The notes: a model not told the origin generated them from the sequence alone. A stretch of 64,000 nt of DNA from Bimuria novae-zelandiae CBS 107.79 (GCA_010015655.1 ML976704.1:495954-559953), one strand, 5' to 3'. Positions 21,228-34,108 are shown, numbered from the stretch's first letter. Numbers and translations are program-made.

Positions 21228-23292
21228 TATTATACTTAGAAATTACAGCTTAATATTCTTACTATTAATTCTTAGATTATACACGAGATTAATAAGATAT
21301 ATTTTTATCTTTTTATCTTTTATTAATTTTGTGCTATAAAATATGCTAACTTTTTACATACTTAAACTATTTTAAAAACTGTAAATATACTTTATACTAA
21401 TATCTTTATATGTTCTAAAATAAATCTTATCTATATAATTAACCTCTACCACTACTATTTTACACTATTTATTACTACTACTAACGTTAACTTGTATATA
21501 GCTAAGAATACTCTAGTTAATCTAATTATAATTTTAAAACTAAACAATATTATAAAAAAAGCGTATAGCAAATAATTTTTTTATTTTTATAATACAGTTC
21601 GGTTCCTTTAGTTTACTATAATTAGCTAAAAAATCAATACACTACGTCTCCGTTATCATATCCCTGCGAAGTCATGAGCCGCAGTTGCCACACGTCACCA
21701 GTCCGTTAGAGTCAGAGCCCCCACTTTCTAGCAACCATATCCCGACTTCATCTCTAGACTCATACTAACCAACTTCCCTCTCGCACGAGCTTCGTTTCCT
21801 GATCTCCTCTGCCACCAACAGCTCACCCTTTCAGGCCCGCATACAATCCACATCGCCTCCTTCGGCCCCAGTCCTTGGACCAAACACCTCACACCTTGCC
21901 TCCTCTCCTCTATGATTGGCCAGCCTATTTGGATACTTCCATTGAGCCGGGCGGCGGGTTCTGGCACAGCTATGCGCCTCTGAACCCAGAGACCCGACCC
22001 AACTCGGCTTCAGAAGCGCCCGCCGAACCTTATGCTGACGTCTAGGCTCCAGGCCCAGCCAGCGTATGTACATACGGCATCCGTGTGTGCATCCTACGCG
22101 ACCAATATCAGGCACGTACAATTAGCGAGCGTGTGCACGGCCAGACGGCCACCTATGGCATAGTGTACGAAGTATTGTATGGGTCCTATGTTGAGGGAAG
22201 ACAGGATCGCCTCGCCTCGTTTCAATGGCCTAGTCGCCTAATCTTCCCGCGTGCTTCGAATCCTTTTCCAGGGAGGCGGCGCACGTGCGCGTAGGCATCA
22301 GTGCAGAAGGAGTAGGTGATTCGTAGAGCGTTTGGTGTTGTGACTCGTAGAGGAGTGCATATACACGCATATGCAGCCAGGTGCACCGTATGTGCCGCAA
22401 AACGTGGTGCTCGACCCGGATTTAAGAGCGCTCACATATATGGCCCGAACGTATTGGAAGAGCTAAAATAAACATATGCTTGAAATGTGTGCTAGAACGC
22501 TCCGAAAAGGATGCAAACCGATACAGAACAAACAAACAAAATCTAAAATGCCCAAATGTCCATGCTTGTCCCCAGCGCTATGCAGTGAAAGAAAACGGAA
22601 AAGTCTAGATAGTGTACAACAAGGAAAAAAAAAAACGAGCATCACCACCGCTTCTATACCTGGAGATATTCCCCACGCCGACACTTCCTGCGATGCGCCT
22701 CGCGCAAGAGCCTCCGACTCCGAGTTCCGCGCTGTCTGCGATGTGTAAGCCAAGGCGAGCGCTCAGGTCTCGCATCCAATACCCGCGAACGATGCTGGCT
22801 CAGATCGCAATAAACCCGGGCGCACGTCCAAGCTCGCGACAAAGCACAAAAGTGCCTTACCGCAACCCTAGCCGCGCCCACCCCAGGCTTACTCTTGCCA
22901 ACAACAGAAACCGATGCAAATCCCAGACCGCGGGCCGCAAGCAACGCTAACCACGCGTAGCCCAAATCTAATGCCCACGACGCCCGCTAGACCATCGATG
23001 CCGACGAATCTGCCTTCTCGGTCCTATTTTGCCATCCCCACGGTATTCCAAAATAACTGCTCGGATCTCTTGCATGTGCTTACTCGTGCACTCCCCTCCC
23101 TGACCATCGGGACTTTTTTGTTTTCGGAAACCCTTTCGTTATCTTGCAAGCCTAGCCATCTCCTCTCCTCCTCCTGCGCGCCCCACCCCTCCCCCTCGTC
23201 CGCTTCGAGACCCGGTGTTCCGTCCTTTGTGTTTCAGGAGGTGAATTTTATTTTACTTTGCGAGGAGCGGACGAGGCAAGGAAAGGTGGGAT
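21228..23292. other. AT-rich flank, then intergenic DNA
   Basis: 21228-21640 is strongly AT-rich like 10760-10901, so the hAT element probably sits in an older repeat that I cannot identify. After 21640 composition returns to normal abruptly. Small frames up to 23290 look random. Confidence 0.4.
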
Positions 23293-24098
23293 TTACTCGT
23301 AGTTTGGTAGGCCTAGCGGATAGGCGCTGCGCTCGCCCGGTCGGCGCTTCGGGATGTCGATGTGGTGGAAGTTGCGCAGATGCTCGACGAGATGGTCCCT
23401 TCGTGTGAACCCCTTATCGCCCACGCGCGAGCAGTCCTTCACCGTACAAGGAAAATCTGGCGTTCCCACGCCGTGGACGGTAGATTGGTGCCGTTGCAGA
23501 TCTGCGAGCCGCGTGAAGTTCGCCGTCGATGTGCAGTTTGGAAGCTCGCATTTCCATGTCCTGATACCATGTTAGCCTTGGGGTTGAGTGTGGGGTCTAA
23601 GTGCGACATCATAGGTATTGCGAGGCGGAAACCAGGTTCTTAGGGCGAAGGATCACATACCGAGGGCTTCTAGGCCTAGAAGAAGTTAGTCAACTGGATC
23701 ATTTCTACGCTTGTTCATCAAACGTCAAACATGGCTTCACTTACTGTGCGACGCCTGGGGCGGTAGTTAGGTACCCGCTGTGATCGTATGCGGGCAAAGT
23801 AATCGGCTGCTGTTGCGGATAGGCGATACCCGTAGGCTGACCGTACGGAGAAGAAGCTACGCCGTGTGGTTGTTGTGATTGATGCGGCGGCTGCTGCTGC
23901 GGGTAGTAGCCGGATGGATAGTAGCCATACTGTTGATAGTAGGCATTTAACTGGGCTTGTGTGTATTGTGGCATCGTGTAATTTGAACCAGCGTAGTAGC
24001 CAGACTGATCTGATGGGTACTGGAGAAGCAAACACATCAGCGACTTGAGAAATAATAAGAATGGAGGCCAGCGAACCACTTACGCTGTAGCCGCTCAT
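23293..24098 (-). CDS. C2H2 zinc-finger protein with QY-rich N-terminus
   Basis: A four-exon gene: 24098-24084 (15 nt), 24019-23745, 23675-23661 (15 nt) and 23560-23293, giving 190 residues. Introns of 64, 69 and 100 bp have GTAAGT/GTATGT donors and good branch sites. The N-terminal half is Tyr/Gln/Pro/Gly-rich and prion-like (NAYYQQYGYYPSGYYPQQQP). The last exon encodes two C2H2 fingers: WKCELPNCTSTANFTRLADL followed by QRHQSTVH, and FPCTVKDCSRVGDKGFTRRD followed by HLVEHLRNFHH. It ends IPKRRPGERSAYPLGLPNYE. The gene is easily missed because the finger exon has no start codon. Exon 3 has a second in-phase acceptor 6 nt downstream. Probable nuclear DNA- or RNA-binding protein; the exact role is unknown. 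Confidence 0.85.
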
Positions 24099-25977
24099 GA
24101 TGACAACGAGCCCAGGTCCGAGGTAATGGATTGGTGAGGCACGGCAGAAGGCCTGCCGCGGTGGGTTCACGTGTTGATGAGGCACGGTAAGGCGTGGGCC
24201 GGCGGGCGAGTGTGGGCGTGGTTGGGGAAGGCACGTGACGGGTTGATGTGGTGTCCTCGTGGGAGCGCAGCAGATGGTATTATATCTCTTGACTGTAGTG
24301 CCGATGTAGAGCCTTGGTGTATTAATCTTTCCAACCTATACAGTTTCTCGTACGGAGTGTACTGTCTGCTACTTAAATATCAGACTCCTTTACTGGCCCC
24401 AAAGTCACAATACCAATGCACTGCACTGCTGCTACTTACTGGAGAATAGATTTCCCAAAAGGTAACGGTTCCCTAGTGTTGCAAGGCGAGGAGACTAAGC
24501 CGATCCTTCTCAGTGAAACGACTTCAGAATGTAGTGTTACCCTAAGTTGAGCAGGCACTTACTAACGCAGAATCCACAACAAGCTCAGCCGTGCCGTAGG
24601 TATGTGAACCAAAAGGATGCGAGTGGCTATGCTGGTAATTCCAAGTTGAATTATTTCCGAAAGCTCAGATACCCGATAAGGCTGAATATGCGGACAATTG
24701 ATCGGTGCTGGGAATAATACCGTTATGGAAGGGCTAAGCTCAAGACGAGGCGGTGGGAGCTTCCTCAGCAACGAGGCTGACGCTCCCGCGGGGGGGTTCG
24801 GGACGGTAAGTAGATCTTTCAGTGCATTGCTGATCATCTTATGTTCCGCATGGTGATCAGTCCCAGATATGCGTTCAAACAAATATCTTCATTGTCTACT
24901 ATCGGCAACCAGATACTTCCATTGCGGAGTGTTACCGGTCGATATATCTTCATGATCATTACTCACCGCCAAGTAGGCACACAACGCTCTCCTATTTCGT
25001 TCAATTCGCATGCCACTTACCGCTCGCAGAGCAAATACCGCCTTGGCTCTTGGTCCGGCCACTCAGGACCGGCAAGGCTTCGAGATTGAGGGCTCCAGAA
25101 AGTGGAGCTACCACTAAGAGGCCCTCGCTTCTACGGGCCGTTGCGTTCGTGCATCTACAGCCAGCTCAGTGGAGGTTTCCATCTTCGGATTCGATGCCGA
25201 AACCAACTACTGAAGGGGCTGAGAAACGCCGGCTTCAGCTGAAATGTCCAGGGGGATGAATATTCAATCGTTAATGTGTCCATGCAAATCCTGAGGTCAT
25301 CAAACGCCCGGTTAACACCTATGATTGCTCGCGTCCCCTAAATACGTTGATGCGGACCGTGCGTTATACCCAGAGCGGCGGCACTTCGCCCTGTCATGCC
25401 TTGATTCGGATTGAAATTTGGACCTGCGGACTGGTCATGATGGTTATGGCGCAAGATGCTCGGAACCGGAAACCGTTCGTGCGAGTGACATCTGGCTCGT
25501 TTGCGTGTCCGTGTCCGTGTGTAACTTTAATGTGGGAGGGCTGTGGTTGTTGTGGGGGCCAAAGCCAAGACAACCTGGATGCTGTTAGCCAATAAGATGA
25601 GGAGCCAAAAATTGCAATTATGTCAGAGATCGCCCGGCGACAAAGATCGATCGCGGCCCACGCAGCTGAGCTAGATGCTTGTTCGTGATTTGATATGCGA
25701 AGACGACGCATAAAGGCAGCCCTACGAACTTGGGCACTTTTGCGAAGCATGATTGCCCGTGCATCGTTGATGACTGAGTCGCTGCCCGCACCTCTTTACC
25801 TCGTGATGATTGTTTGAGGCTCGTCGAATTCATTAGTGAACAGCGGATGGTGAGAATTGCTTCGATTGTTCTGGACCGAGAACTACCCATTTGGGTCCCA
25901 TTGACTACTACCTAATATTTCATACAAACGCACAACCGTTAGCCGGACCAAAGCTGCAGAAGATGTGACTGGAACGT
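24099..25977. other. intergenic, nothing firmly recognised
   Basis: Includes the promoter of the zinc-finger gene and the 3' flank of the NOT3/5 gene. Minus-strand open frames at 25394-25890 have no recognisable domain. Confidence 0.4.
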
Positions 25978-28043
25978 TCACAATTCGTCCTCCAGGAACT
26001 TGTAAGCGAAGCGGAAGTCAGCTTTCCTTCGGTTCATCCTAGTACACGTCAGTAGAGCTCTGGACTGAATTTTGAGATGAGGGCAGGCCGAGGTGGCGCA
26101 GCTCTATGGTCCATGGTAGACACATGTGTGAAGCAGGAAGATGAGTAAGTGCTTACCACGTGCTCTCATAGTCGAAGAACCTGTACGTCCCCTGCTCGTA
26201 GTCTTCCGTTATGGCTTTGGGTTCCTCATGACGCTGAAACCATGTCTGATACTGCTTGTGGAACCGCCAGCTTTGAGACTTCAGCGCCTTGGCAGCAAGA
26301 TACTGCTGATAGGTCCCTTGACGGTAGTAGAAGGCATAGAATAAAGCATCCGTCTCTATGCGCGAATACAGACGAGGGTCGTCGAATACTGGCAGTGGTT
26401 CCTGTGGGTAATGCGCAGGCGTGTACGGATACGGATTCTGAGGGCGATAGTGACGTGGGGCTTCTGTGTCTGCTGAATCTGGAGCTGTCGCCATGCTAGC
26501 AGCGAGCATTCGCTCATCCGGAGGTTTTGATGACGAGGCGTTGATGTCGTTCTTGGTCGCCTCTAACGACTCGAAGAGATCCTGCAAGGTTGACGGGAGA
26601 TGGAATATGGATTCCTCATCTTCGTCCTCGGCATGCGATTCGCCATTGGTCAACGGCGGTGTCGCTGACTGAGTGTCCTCGTCATCTATACGGTCGGGGG
26701 CCGGTGTCTTGCTGCTGTCAGATGATGGCGCACGTGACACTGGATCCCTCTCTGGGGCAGCGGTGGCTGGCGTCGGCGCTGGAGATTTTGTCGGCTGGGT
26801 CTGCGGTGCCGTTTCGGGTGTGGCAGTTGTAGGTTGTGATGCCAATTGAGGATGCGAAGGGGCCGGGGATGTGGTAGCGCTTGTCCGTGCGCCACCAGTG
26901 GGTGCGAGGCCTCCCTGAGCCGCAGTGGTACCCGGTGGTGGTGGCAACGGTGCAATGCCGACTCCATTCTTGTCACTTGCGGCTGCGGCTGCGGCCGCCG
27001 AGGCATATTTCAGAGGCTCTCCGGGCGTTCGTGTTGGAAGTGGAGCAGGTTTCATCGAACTGGCAGCTGCACTCGCCGCACCAGGCAAAGGCGTATGTAT
27101 CGTGGCCAACCCGGGAAGCGGTGATTTCATCTGTGTGGACGGCCGTCTTGCACCTGTCTGTGCCGTGTCCGCAGGCTTCCCTTTTGCGCCAATGCTAGCT
27201 GACCTTGTTTCGGGTTCTGGGACCTCGTCCTGTATCGACTGCGTGTCTTGTGACGACACGCGATCCACCTCCTGGGCCAAGCCGTAGGCAGCTTCCTCCT
27301 CGTCCAAGTTGAACTCGTCGTATATTGTGTCGTCCTCCATGAAGTCGGGCTCTTGATTGCTCTCCACGTAGTACCGGATGCCCTCCTCGACCTCTTTGAC
27401 CTGCTCCGTCTCGACATTGCCATTCTGTAGCGCTCGTTGTAGCAATTCCAGCTTGCCCATGTGCCACTTGTGCCGTTCTACTGTCTCTTCGAGCTCTGAT
27501 ATCCGCTCCGCACTCGTAGCGCCCTTCTTCCCCTTCTTCGTCGTAGCTTGCATCGTCTCCACCTCGGCTTCTATCCGCTCCACCTGCTGGTCCAGCTCCT
27601 CGTTCATGTGCTGCAGGAACTCGACTGTTTCTGCCTTCTCCTTGTCTTTTGGATCCAGTTTGGATGCTAACTGGAGGCCTTCCTTGGAATATGCTTTCGT
27701 CTTCATTTCCTTCTCGACCGCCTTGAACTTCTCCATTTGCTGCGAAGCGTCAGTATGCGCGTGACGGGGAGGACCGGGGCCCGCGTACAGTCTCAATCAG
27801 CTTCCGGTGGTCGAGTAGCGGCTTCTTGTCCTTGATGTCGCTCATGGTGGCCCATGTCTTGATCTGGTCGCGCGACCGCTGCAGCTTCTTAATCTCCTTC
27901 TTCAGCGAGTCCTCCAGCTTCGCCTTCTGCGACTGGTTCGTCGTCACTTGTATCTGCTCGTGGATGCCCTCGAAGGTCGCGACGCCCTCGGCGACCTTCT
28001 TGAAGCATTTGTCGATCTCCTGTTGGAGCTTGCGTTGTGCCAT
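25978..28043 (-). CDS. NOT3: CCR4-NOT complex subunit NOT3/NOT5
   Basis: Subunit of the CCR4-NOT deadenylase complex that controls mRNA decay and transcription. Exons 28043-27789, 27739-26157 and 26038-25978, introns 49 and 118 bp, giving 632 residues. Start [20 protein letters not shown] is canonical. The N-terminal Not3/5 coiled-coil domain spans roughly 1-230 ([20 protein letters not shown] crosses the first splice). A long Ala/Pro/Thr-rich disordered linker fills about 260-440. The C-terminal NOT2/3/5 box reads [40 protein letters not shown] and [20 protein letters not shown]. The last 19 residues, ending KFLEDEL, come from the short third exon; reading through the intron would stop just after ESTW. 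Adjacent DTD gene is divergently transcribed 450 bp away. Confidence 0.95.
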
Positions 28044-28495
28044 CGTGTCGGCGTAGCCTCGTGCGTGAGGGGCGTTGGCGGCCTATCGGGACACTTGTTC
28101 CTGCTCGTCGGGAGGTGAATGGCTCGGCCGGACGTCAAGCACGCGATCGATTGCCGTGAGAGCGCGGGTCGGCCTGTTTGTCGTCTGTTTGGCGTGCACG
28201 GAGGTGGTATTGACATAGGTAGCCCCAAAGCGTGCTAGCGTTCGTGGATCGCTCTTGCCAAGCTGTACCAGCGAGCCTTCCCCGCGTCACGTCAACAAAA
28301 CGCGCCGTGAGCTATCGTGTTGTATCACCCTTGAGCCATGGATGCTTCAGGAATCCTCTGCGGCTGCTAGCATTCACTGTCGTTTGAGTTCTACAGCTGC
28401 TGCAGTTGCTGCTTTCCTTTACTAGCTGGTCGGGAAACTGCGTCCAGTCCTGCGCCTTCCTCAACACTCTGTGCGGAAAGCACTACCCCGCCATC
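28044..28495. promoter_or_regulatory. shared divergent promoter region, NOT3/5 and DTD
   Basis: 452 bp between the start codons of two divergent genes. No specific element is assigned; bidirectional use is inferred from the arrangement only. Confidence 0.45.
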
Positions 28496-29351
28496 ATGAG
28501 GAGTATGTCGACATCATCAATGCTACATGATGACTCTGACGGTTGCATTCAGCTGTCCTCCAGCGGGTCAAGTCCGCCTCGGTGACCGTGGACGGCCAGC
28601 TCGTCTCTTCCATTGGCAATGGCCTTCTTGTCCTCGCCGCAATCTCCAAAGATGACACCGAGAAAGATGTCGATTCAATGCCGGGCAAGATACTGAAAGC
28701 GAAGCTCTGGGATGACGAAGCTACCGATCCGCCAGGCAAGGTAGGTTGCGGACGGCAGGAGACGCACAAAGGCTGATTGGGAGCACAGTGGAAGAAAAAC
28801 GTCATGGAGATCGAGGGCGAGGTCCTTTGTGGTATGATAAGCCCGACAGCTTGGGCCGACGCACTGCTCATCCGCTCTGCCAGTCTCCCAATTCACGCTT
28901 CTCGCTTCTGTGAAGAAGGGTAATAAGCCCAGCTTTCACCAATCCGCAAGCGGAGTCAAGGCCAAGGAGCTCTACCAGGCTTTCTTCAAGAACGTACAGA
29001 ATTCCTACAAGCCAGAAAAAGTCAAAGACGGCTTATTCGCAGCCATGATGGACGTTGCGCTTGTGAACGATGGGCCGGTAGGTATAGACTATCAGTGTCT
29101 GGACAATGAGGTAAACCCTCAGCATCCTTAGCGCTCTGGTCGTTCCTTCACTATGTGCTGAACATACATAGGTCACCATCCAGATCGACACCGACCCTCC
29201 AAAAATGGACGATCCTACTTCTCTCGGTCCAAGTGGTATCGGGACACCGAGTGGCAGCACCACATCCACTGCAGTCGACATCAATGATCTAGTCAACAAT
29301 ATGACCAGGATCCAAAAAGAATTCAAGATTCCGGCCGAATTACTCGAATAG
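28496..29351 (+). CDS. DTD1: D-aminoacyl-tRNA deacylase (DTD)
   Basis: Removes D-amino acids mischarged on tRNA. Five exons: 28496-28502 (7 nt, ATGAGGA), 28553-28740, 28789-28831, 28884-29077 and 29172-29351, giving 203 residues; introns 50, 48, 52 and 94 bp. The spliced start MRTVLQRVKSASVTVDGQLV is typical. Key motifs are SQFTLLASVKKG (the SQxT motif, formed across intron 3) and NDGPVT (the Gly-cisPro motif, formed exactly at intron 4). The C-terminal tail of about 50 residues after VTIQIDT is Ser/Thr/Gly-rich, longer than in bacterial DTD. Without the 7-nt exon the protein would lack its start, so the tiny exon is well supported. Confidence 0.93.
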
Positions 29352-30963
29352 AGTCCTATGATGCGTACCAATTCGATCCGCCACGTCGTGCTTGCGATGG
29401 CGAGTGTTCTCGCTAGACATGTAAAGCGTTACATTTGATTAACTGCGTAGCTGATCCGGGTTGCCAAGTAACCATTGTGGAACGATAAATGCCCTAACGT
29501 GGTTTGCAGTTGCACGAAGTTTAATTTCCAGGACGACCATTTCCATCTGCAACTTAGCAATTGTCATAGACAGGCACCATTTGGAGCCAGGACAGCAGGC
29601 AGCTCTCATAACCCTGGCCCCCTTAATCTGATCATGTACTAGTACACGCTCGATCGTTTCAACAAGTCAGCGACCTAGCTCATTTTGGCACGTATATATG
29701 TACAATATAAAGGATTACAGTAAACATTTTCAATATCAGCCTACGTTACCTCAGATGTTCCGGCGACCCGAACTTTTCACCGACAATACTGTTGCGGTGC
29801 GGAGCCCTTGACAATGAGAGAGTGATCTTGTTTCGACCAGATCTACTGTGGCTACCCGGCATCGAGGGTTGAGACTAACATGCGGAAAGCTACGTTTTTG
29901 CAGAGACTACTGGCTAGAGGATCGCAATTCCTTTCGAAGACATAAGATAGGTATCGCCTAAAAAGCATTCTGGTATGCGAAGCTTCCTGTTTCGTGGTAG
30001 AATCCAATTCGACTCGATTTAGCAGGCGCCTGTTAGCATTAGACTGAGGAGCCGATGCTATATTAGTAAAGGCTCCCTTCATAACCTGACTTGATCGTTA
30101 ACAGCCTGAAAAATTATATTTCACACTTCAGCACCGCACATGTCCTACCTCTACCGCAGCCAACCCGCATCCACAATCCCGCATTCCATCCACGAGAGAC
30201 TAAGAGCAAAGCTCCCAAAAAAGCTACCTCCCAATTTGCACGACTTTGCACAATCTGCCTTTCCGCACGAGCATTCCGCCCGACTCGGGGTCCCGTAGTC
30301 GCTTCATACTGTCACCTGTGAATTGCGATCCGGTCATCGACTCAGGGGATCTACGCCAACGACTCGTGGTTTTGAAAATAGAATGCGGGGGATGGGGCAT
30401 CCCGCGTGGCTGTACAGCATATAACACCGTTTCAGGTTTGCGGACTTCATCTCGCCTACTGCGACACGATTGGCCTGGGGCTGCGCACAGTAATGATCTG
30501 CAGCATCAGAACTTAAACCTCAAGCTTCACTCATGCGAGAATAATACTGTCCCGCATCAAGTCTCTGGAGAGCAAATTACTAATGTTCCTACACAGCGCA
30601 GGACAGCTTTGCTTGAAAATAGTCGCGCGGCAATGGTACTACTGTACCGCGAACCTGCGACCTCGTGATTAGACCCCATCCAAAACACCAATGACATATG
30701 CGTTGTAGTTGTGCCCTCACGACGCCTGACATCATCTCCCAGCGCCGGTAGACTATACGCCCCGTAGGCATCAGGAACGTGACTGGGGCCGTCTATGGCC
30801 CTACCATCTGAGGCGGTACCGCTCAAAATCCTCCCAGGCGACCATCTCATCACCAGCGCCACCACACACACCCACAACCTCAACTACTCGCCTACCGCCT
30901 CAGTCTTAAACATGTGTCTGCTCACACACTCAGCGTCGATGCGCTGCCCGCTCCTCGAACACA
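29352..30963. other. intergenic, nothing recognised
   Basis: Short random-looking frames only. A C/A-rich, T-poor stretch at 30840-30960 probably is the leader of the next gene. Confidence 0.4.
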
Positions 30964-32009
30964 ATGCGCCGTCACGAGTTTCCGCTCACATGTGCGCCGC
31001 ATACCATCCTCATCTTCGTTGCCTCGTCGGCTTTGCTGGCACTTGGGATCGCGCTGCTGGTTCTGCAGGTCAGAGTGCAAGATGCGTTTCGCGATGAGCG
31101 GCTTCAGTATCCCTCGTCGAGCCTGGCTGAGTTCATGTTTGTCCCGCTGAGCCCGGTGAACATCGATTTGGGACCGACCATGGTGAAATACGCTGTTGGA
31201 GGGTGTGCTTTGGCTGTTTCGATCCTGGGGCTTGTATGGCCGGTACTTCACTGGTGCAGGGTGAACATTGTACATGTGAGTAGCATACTTTCTCCACATA
31301 CTGTCACTCCTGGGTTATCACGCTGTTGTTGCCGGTGCTAGAGCCCACCTCTGTACCCAACCTATAACATAATATGACGTTGGGAGAAAATCACATGAAG
31401 GAATCACTAACGTTGCAACAGATCCGCATGCTCGGTAGCGCAGTCTGTATCGCGGCTGTAACCAACACGGTGGCAGTCATTGGATTCACAGTCTACCTTT
31501 TCGTCAGAGAGGCGCGAGGACGGCTTCCGGATTACTTCAAACAGTGGGGCGACAAGAGCTTTACGCAGGAGTTTTACGTATGTGAGGCGGTTCCGAGTGT
31601 GTTCCCTAACATCGACGCCGTGTATGGGTTTCCTGCTTGTGAGAAGTCTGTAAGTGTGCTCAATGTTCCAAAAATGTGTTGAGGTAGAGGCTAACGAGCG
31701 TAGCGAACGGCAAAATATGCGATGTTGGCTGTATGCTGCGTGTCTGCGATACTTGCGGGGCTCAGCTTACTGCAGGCGGATAGGGATGGGGTGTTTGCTG
31801 TATTCAAGCAGACCAAGAGAAGAGGTCCTGACGTAGAACAAGCACGGCCGAGGGCGGCGCACAGTCATCGCACTGGTCTTCCAAAGAAGCCAGAAATGGC
31901 CCACGTACCAGAAAAAGCGCACTTCAAAACTCCCGGAAAGGTACACGCCCTATCAGGGTACGTGTCACGGTCGTACACATCCTTACATGGATATTACGCG
32001 AAGCTATGA
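30964..32009 (+). CDS. four-transmembrane hypothetical protein
   Basis: Three exons, 30964-31275, 31422-31649 and 31704-32009 (281 residues); introns 146 and 54 bp. Four hydrophobic helices are clear: ILIFVASSALLALGIALLVL (about 17-37), KYAVGGCALAVSILGLVWPV (about 77-98), LGSAVCIAAVTNTVAVIGFT (about 108-130) and AMLAVCCVSAILAGLSLLQ (about 187-206). A loop with conserved-looking cysteines lies between helices 3 and 4 (FYVCEAVPSVFPNI, GFPACEKS). The cytosolic tail is basic and proline-rich. The arrangement (two helices, short link, helix, loop, helix, long tail) is common in small fungal membrane proteins of unknown function. No transporter or receptor motif is seen. All splices preserve phase 0. 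Confidence 0.75.
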
Positions 32010-32095
32010 AGAGATCATGTCATTTACGATTGATACCGTTATGAGTACGAATACACTATCATTACACTTCGTAAGGTGATCCCGTCTGTCCGTGT

Positions 32096-33191
32096 TTACT
32101 TCGCAGCCGGCTGCACAAGCGTGTTTCCACCGTCGGGGAAGAGTATCTGCTCGTTGTAGAACACGCCACCTGGTCCAGCCAGGAACAGGATAGAAGCAGC
32201 CATGTCGGCATCAGCGCCGGGGCGGCCTGCGGGATTTGACATCTTCATGTCGAGCTCGGACTTGTTGTCGTCGCGGGAGTCACCGGCGGTCATCTAAATG
32301 CAATTAGCACCACAAAGAAGCCTATTCGTTTTTTTTTTAAGATTACTTACCTCGCTAGGGAACACGCCAGGAGCGATGGCGTTCACGCGAACCTTGGCCT
32401 GCACAAAGGTAGAGGCGAGCATACGGGTAAGGTGGTTCGCAGCCGCCTTGGAAGAGGCGTACGCGAACTGGCCCGAGGAGGAGCCCTTCATGACTCCACT
32501 GATAGAGGTAATATTCACTACACTGGACGTGTAGCCGGGGATGACTTCGCGGCCCTTCGCAAGAAGAGGAAGGAACGTCATGGACAAATAATAGATAGCG
32601 GTGGTGTTAGTACGGAAAGTGTCTGCCCAGGACTCCTCGGGCGTCTTCAAGAAGTGGTCGGCAATAGCCTGTGGGTCGGTCATATCAGGTTGTCCGTTGG
32701 ATGAGAACCTGTAATGATTAGCATGCGTTGTCAAAATCATTTGAAGAGGCCCATTACTTCGTGGCATCATCGCGCGCAATGCCGGCGTTGTTGACAAGCA
32801 ATTGGATACCCTTCGGCTCCTTCTGGCACAAGTCGTCGTAGAGCTTCTTAACCTCATTCTTGTCGCTGACATCGGCCACAAGCGGGATGATCTTTCCAGG
32901 TCCAGTGCTGTATAGTTCCTCCGTCTTCTTGAGCACCTCGTCTCGTCGCGAGGTAATATACACCTTTGCACCGTTTGCAACGAGAGCCTGTGTGATCATC
33001 AGACCGATGCCGGTTCCACTGCCGGTGACGAGCGCCGTGACGTGAGATACGTCGAAGAGCTTGGAGCCCTTGAGCTGCTCGTTGTCTGCCTTGCCGCTCA
33101 TGTTTTTGATCTGGAAGTAGGAGGCTTTAGGAACTTGGTAGTATAAAGTGTTGCGATTTGTGGGTAGATTGCGTGCAAAGAGGCGTAGCAT
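32096..33191 (-). CDS. short-chain dehydrogenase/reductase, possibly mitochondrial
   Basis: Classical SDR oxidoreductase. Exons 33191-32758, 32708-32351 and 32293-32096 (329 residues); introns 49 and 57 bp. Cofactor motif TGSGTGIG, structural motif NNAG, and the catalytic Ser, Tyr and Lys in NITSISG and YASSKAAA. The C-terminal part has GRPGADADMAASILFLAGPG and FPDGG. The first 30 residues (MLRLFARNLPTNRNTLYYQV...) are basic, without acidic residues and with Ser/Thr/Tyr, and could be a mitochondrial presequence; an internal ATG at residue 31 (MSGKADNEQL) would give a cytosolic form. A Rossmann segment containing TSRRDE just after beta-2 hints at NADP(H). Substrate unknown. Confidence 0.92.
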
Positions 33192-34108
33192 GTTGATGTT
33201 TATAAAGAAAGAGAGCGTCTGACGAACTGAGGAATATGCATGAGTGTTTCATCATGACGTCGAGATATATGGAGAGACTAGCGAAAGGGTCCAGGGGGCG
33301 TGGCACTGGTACAGCCGTATTTCGTAGGGTTTTTGCATTGGATTGATATACTGCTCCGCTTCTTGTCTTCGCGATGGGCCAAGTGGAGTTCTTGTGCAAA
33401 GTGATGGCACAGCTGTTACCCATGGTCCATCTCCTCGATCGAAATGGTGGCTCAACGTCTTCGAAAGATCATGATCATGAGCTTGGTTTTGCCTACACTG
33501 AATTGGGTACTACTGATGATGTCCTTGCCTGCTCCTGCGTAGATGTTGATCCTGCAATGGTTATGGTAACGTGACGATGGAGGACAGCCCTGCCAAGACC
33601 CGGGACATCACCGAGATCAACCGAAGATGATCCGGCCTCGGTACCGAGGCGTGCCCCAACAGCACCACCTCCTCGAACATGCGACCCTCAGTATGATAGC
33701 TACCGAAGCTTCAATGTTACTTCGGCTCACGTACATTTCACTCAAAGCACGCAATCGATTGTTTGTCAGCGTGTGGTGCACTGATTGGTGAGCTACGCAT
33801 TAGTAACCTCGGGAATAGGGAGCGATGATGCCATCACCACATCTCCCCGCGTCCATGTATGCTCAAAGGGAAGCTGCACGAAGGCGCATTACAGTTGAAG
33901 ATTTCTAATCTCAACGGTGTGTATTCTAATCCCGTCGGTATATATAAACGAACACTTAATTAAGCTATTCTTCATCTCCATCCTACCTATGACCTGCTCT
34001 ACTCAACGTTGATATCTAGCTTAGCACTTCAAAACACTTCATCCACCACTACTACACTACGACCTCCACATATCCGACGTTTTCGAATCAATCGCGATAA
34101 CCGTCGCC
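33192..34108. other. divergent intergenic region, SDR and CmcJ/AsaB-like gene
   Basis: 917 bp between divergent start codons. TATATAAA at 33941-33948 serves as a plausible TATA box for the right-hand gene. Remaining sequence shows no feature. Confidence 0.45.
33941..33948 (+). promoter_or_regulatory. TATA box
   Basis: TATATAAA 161 bp before the ATG at 34109, followed by a C/T- and A-rich leader. Confidence 0.5.

Noticed and set aside
22914..23408. 164-codon plus-strand ORF
   Set aside because: Overlaps the minus-strand zinc-finger exon antisense, with Ser/Pro/Cys-rich random composition and no splice or domain support.
29078..29171. 15-nt extra exon inside DTD intron 4 (between CAG and GTAAAC)
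   Set aside because: It would insert CLDNE into the Gly-cisPro motif NDGPVT, which must be contiguous for activity.
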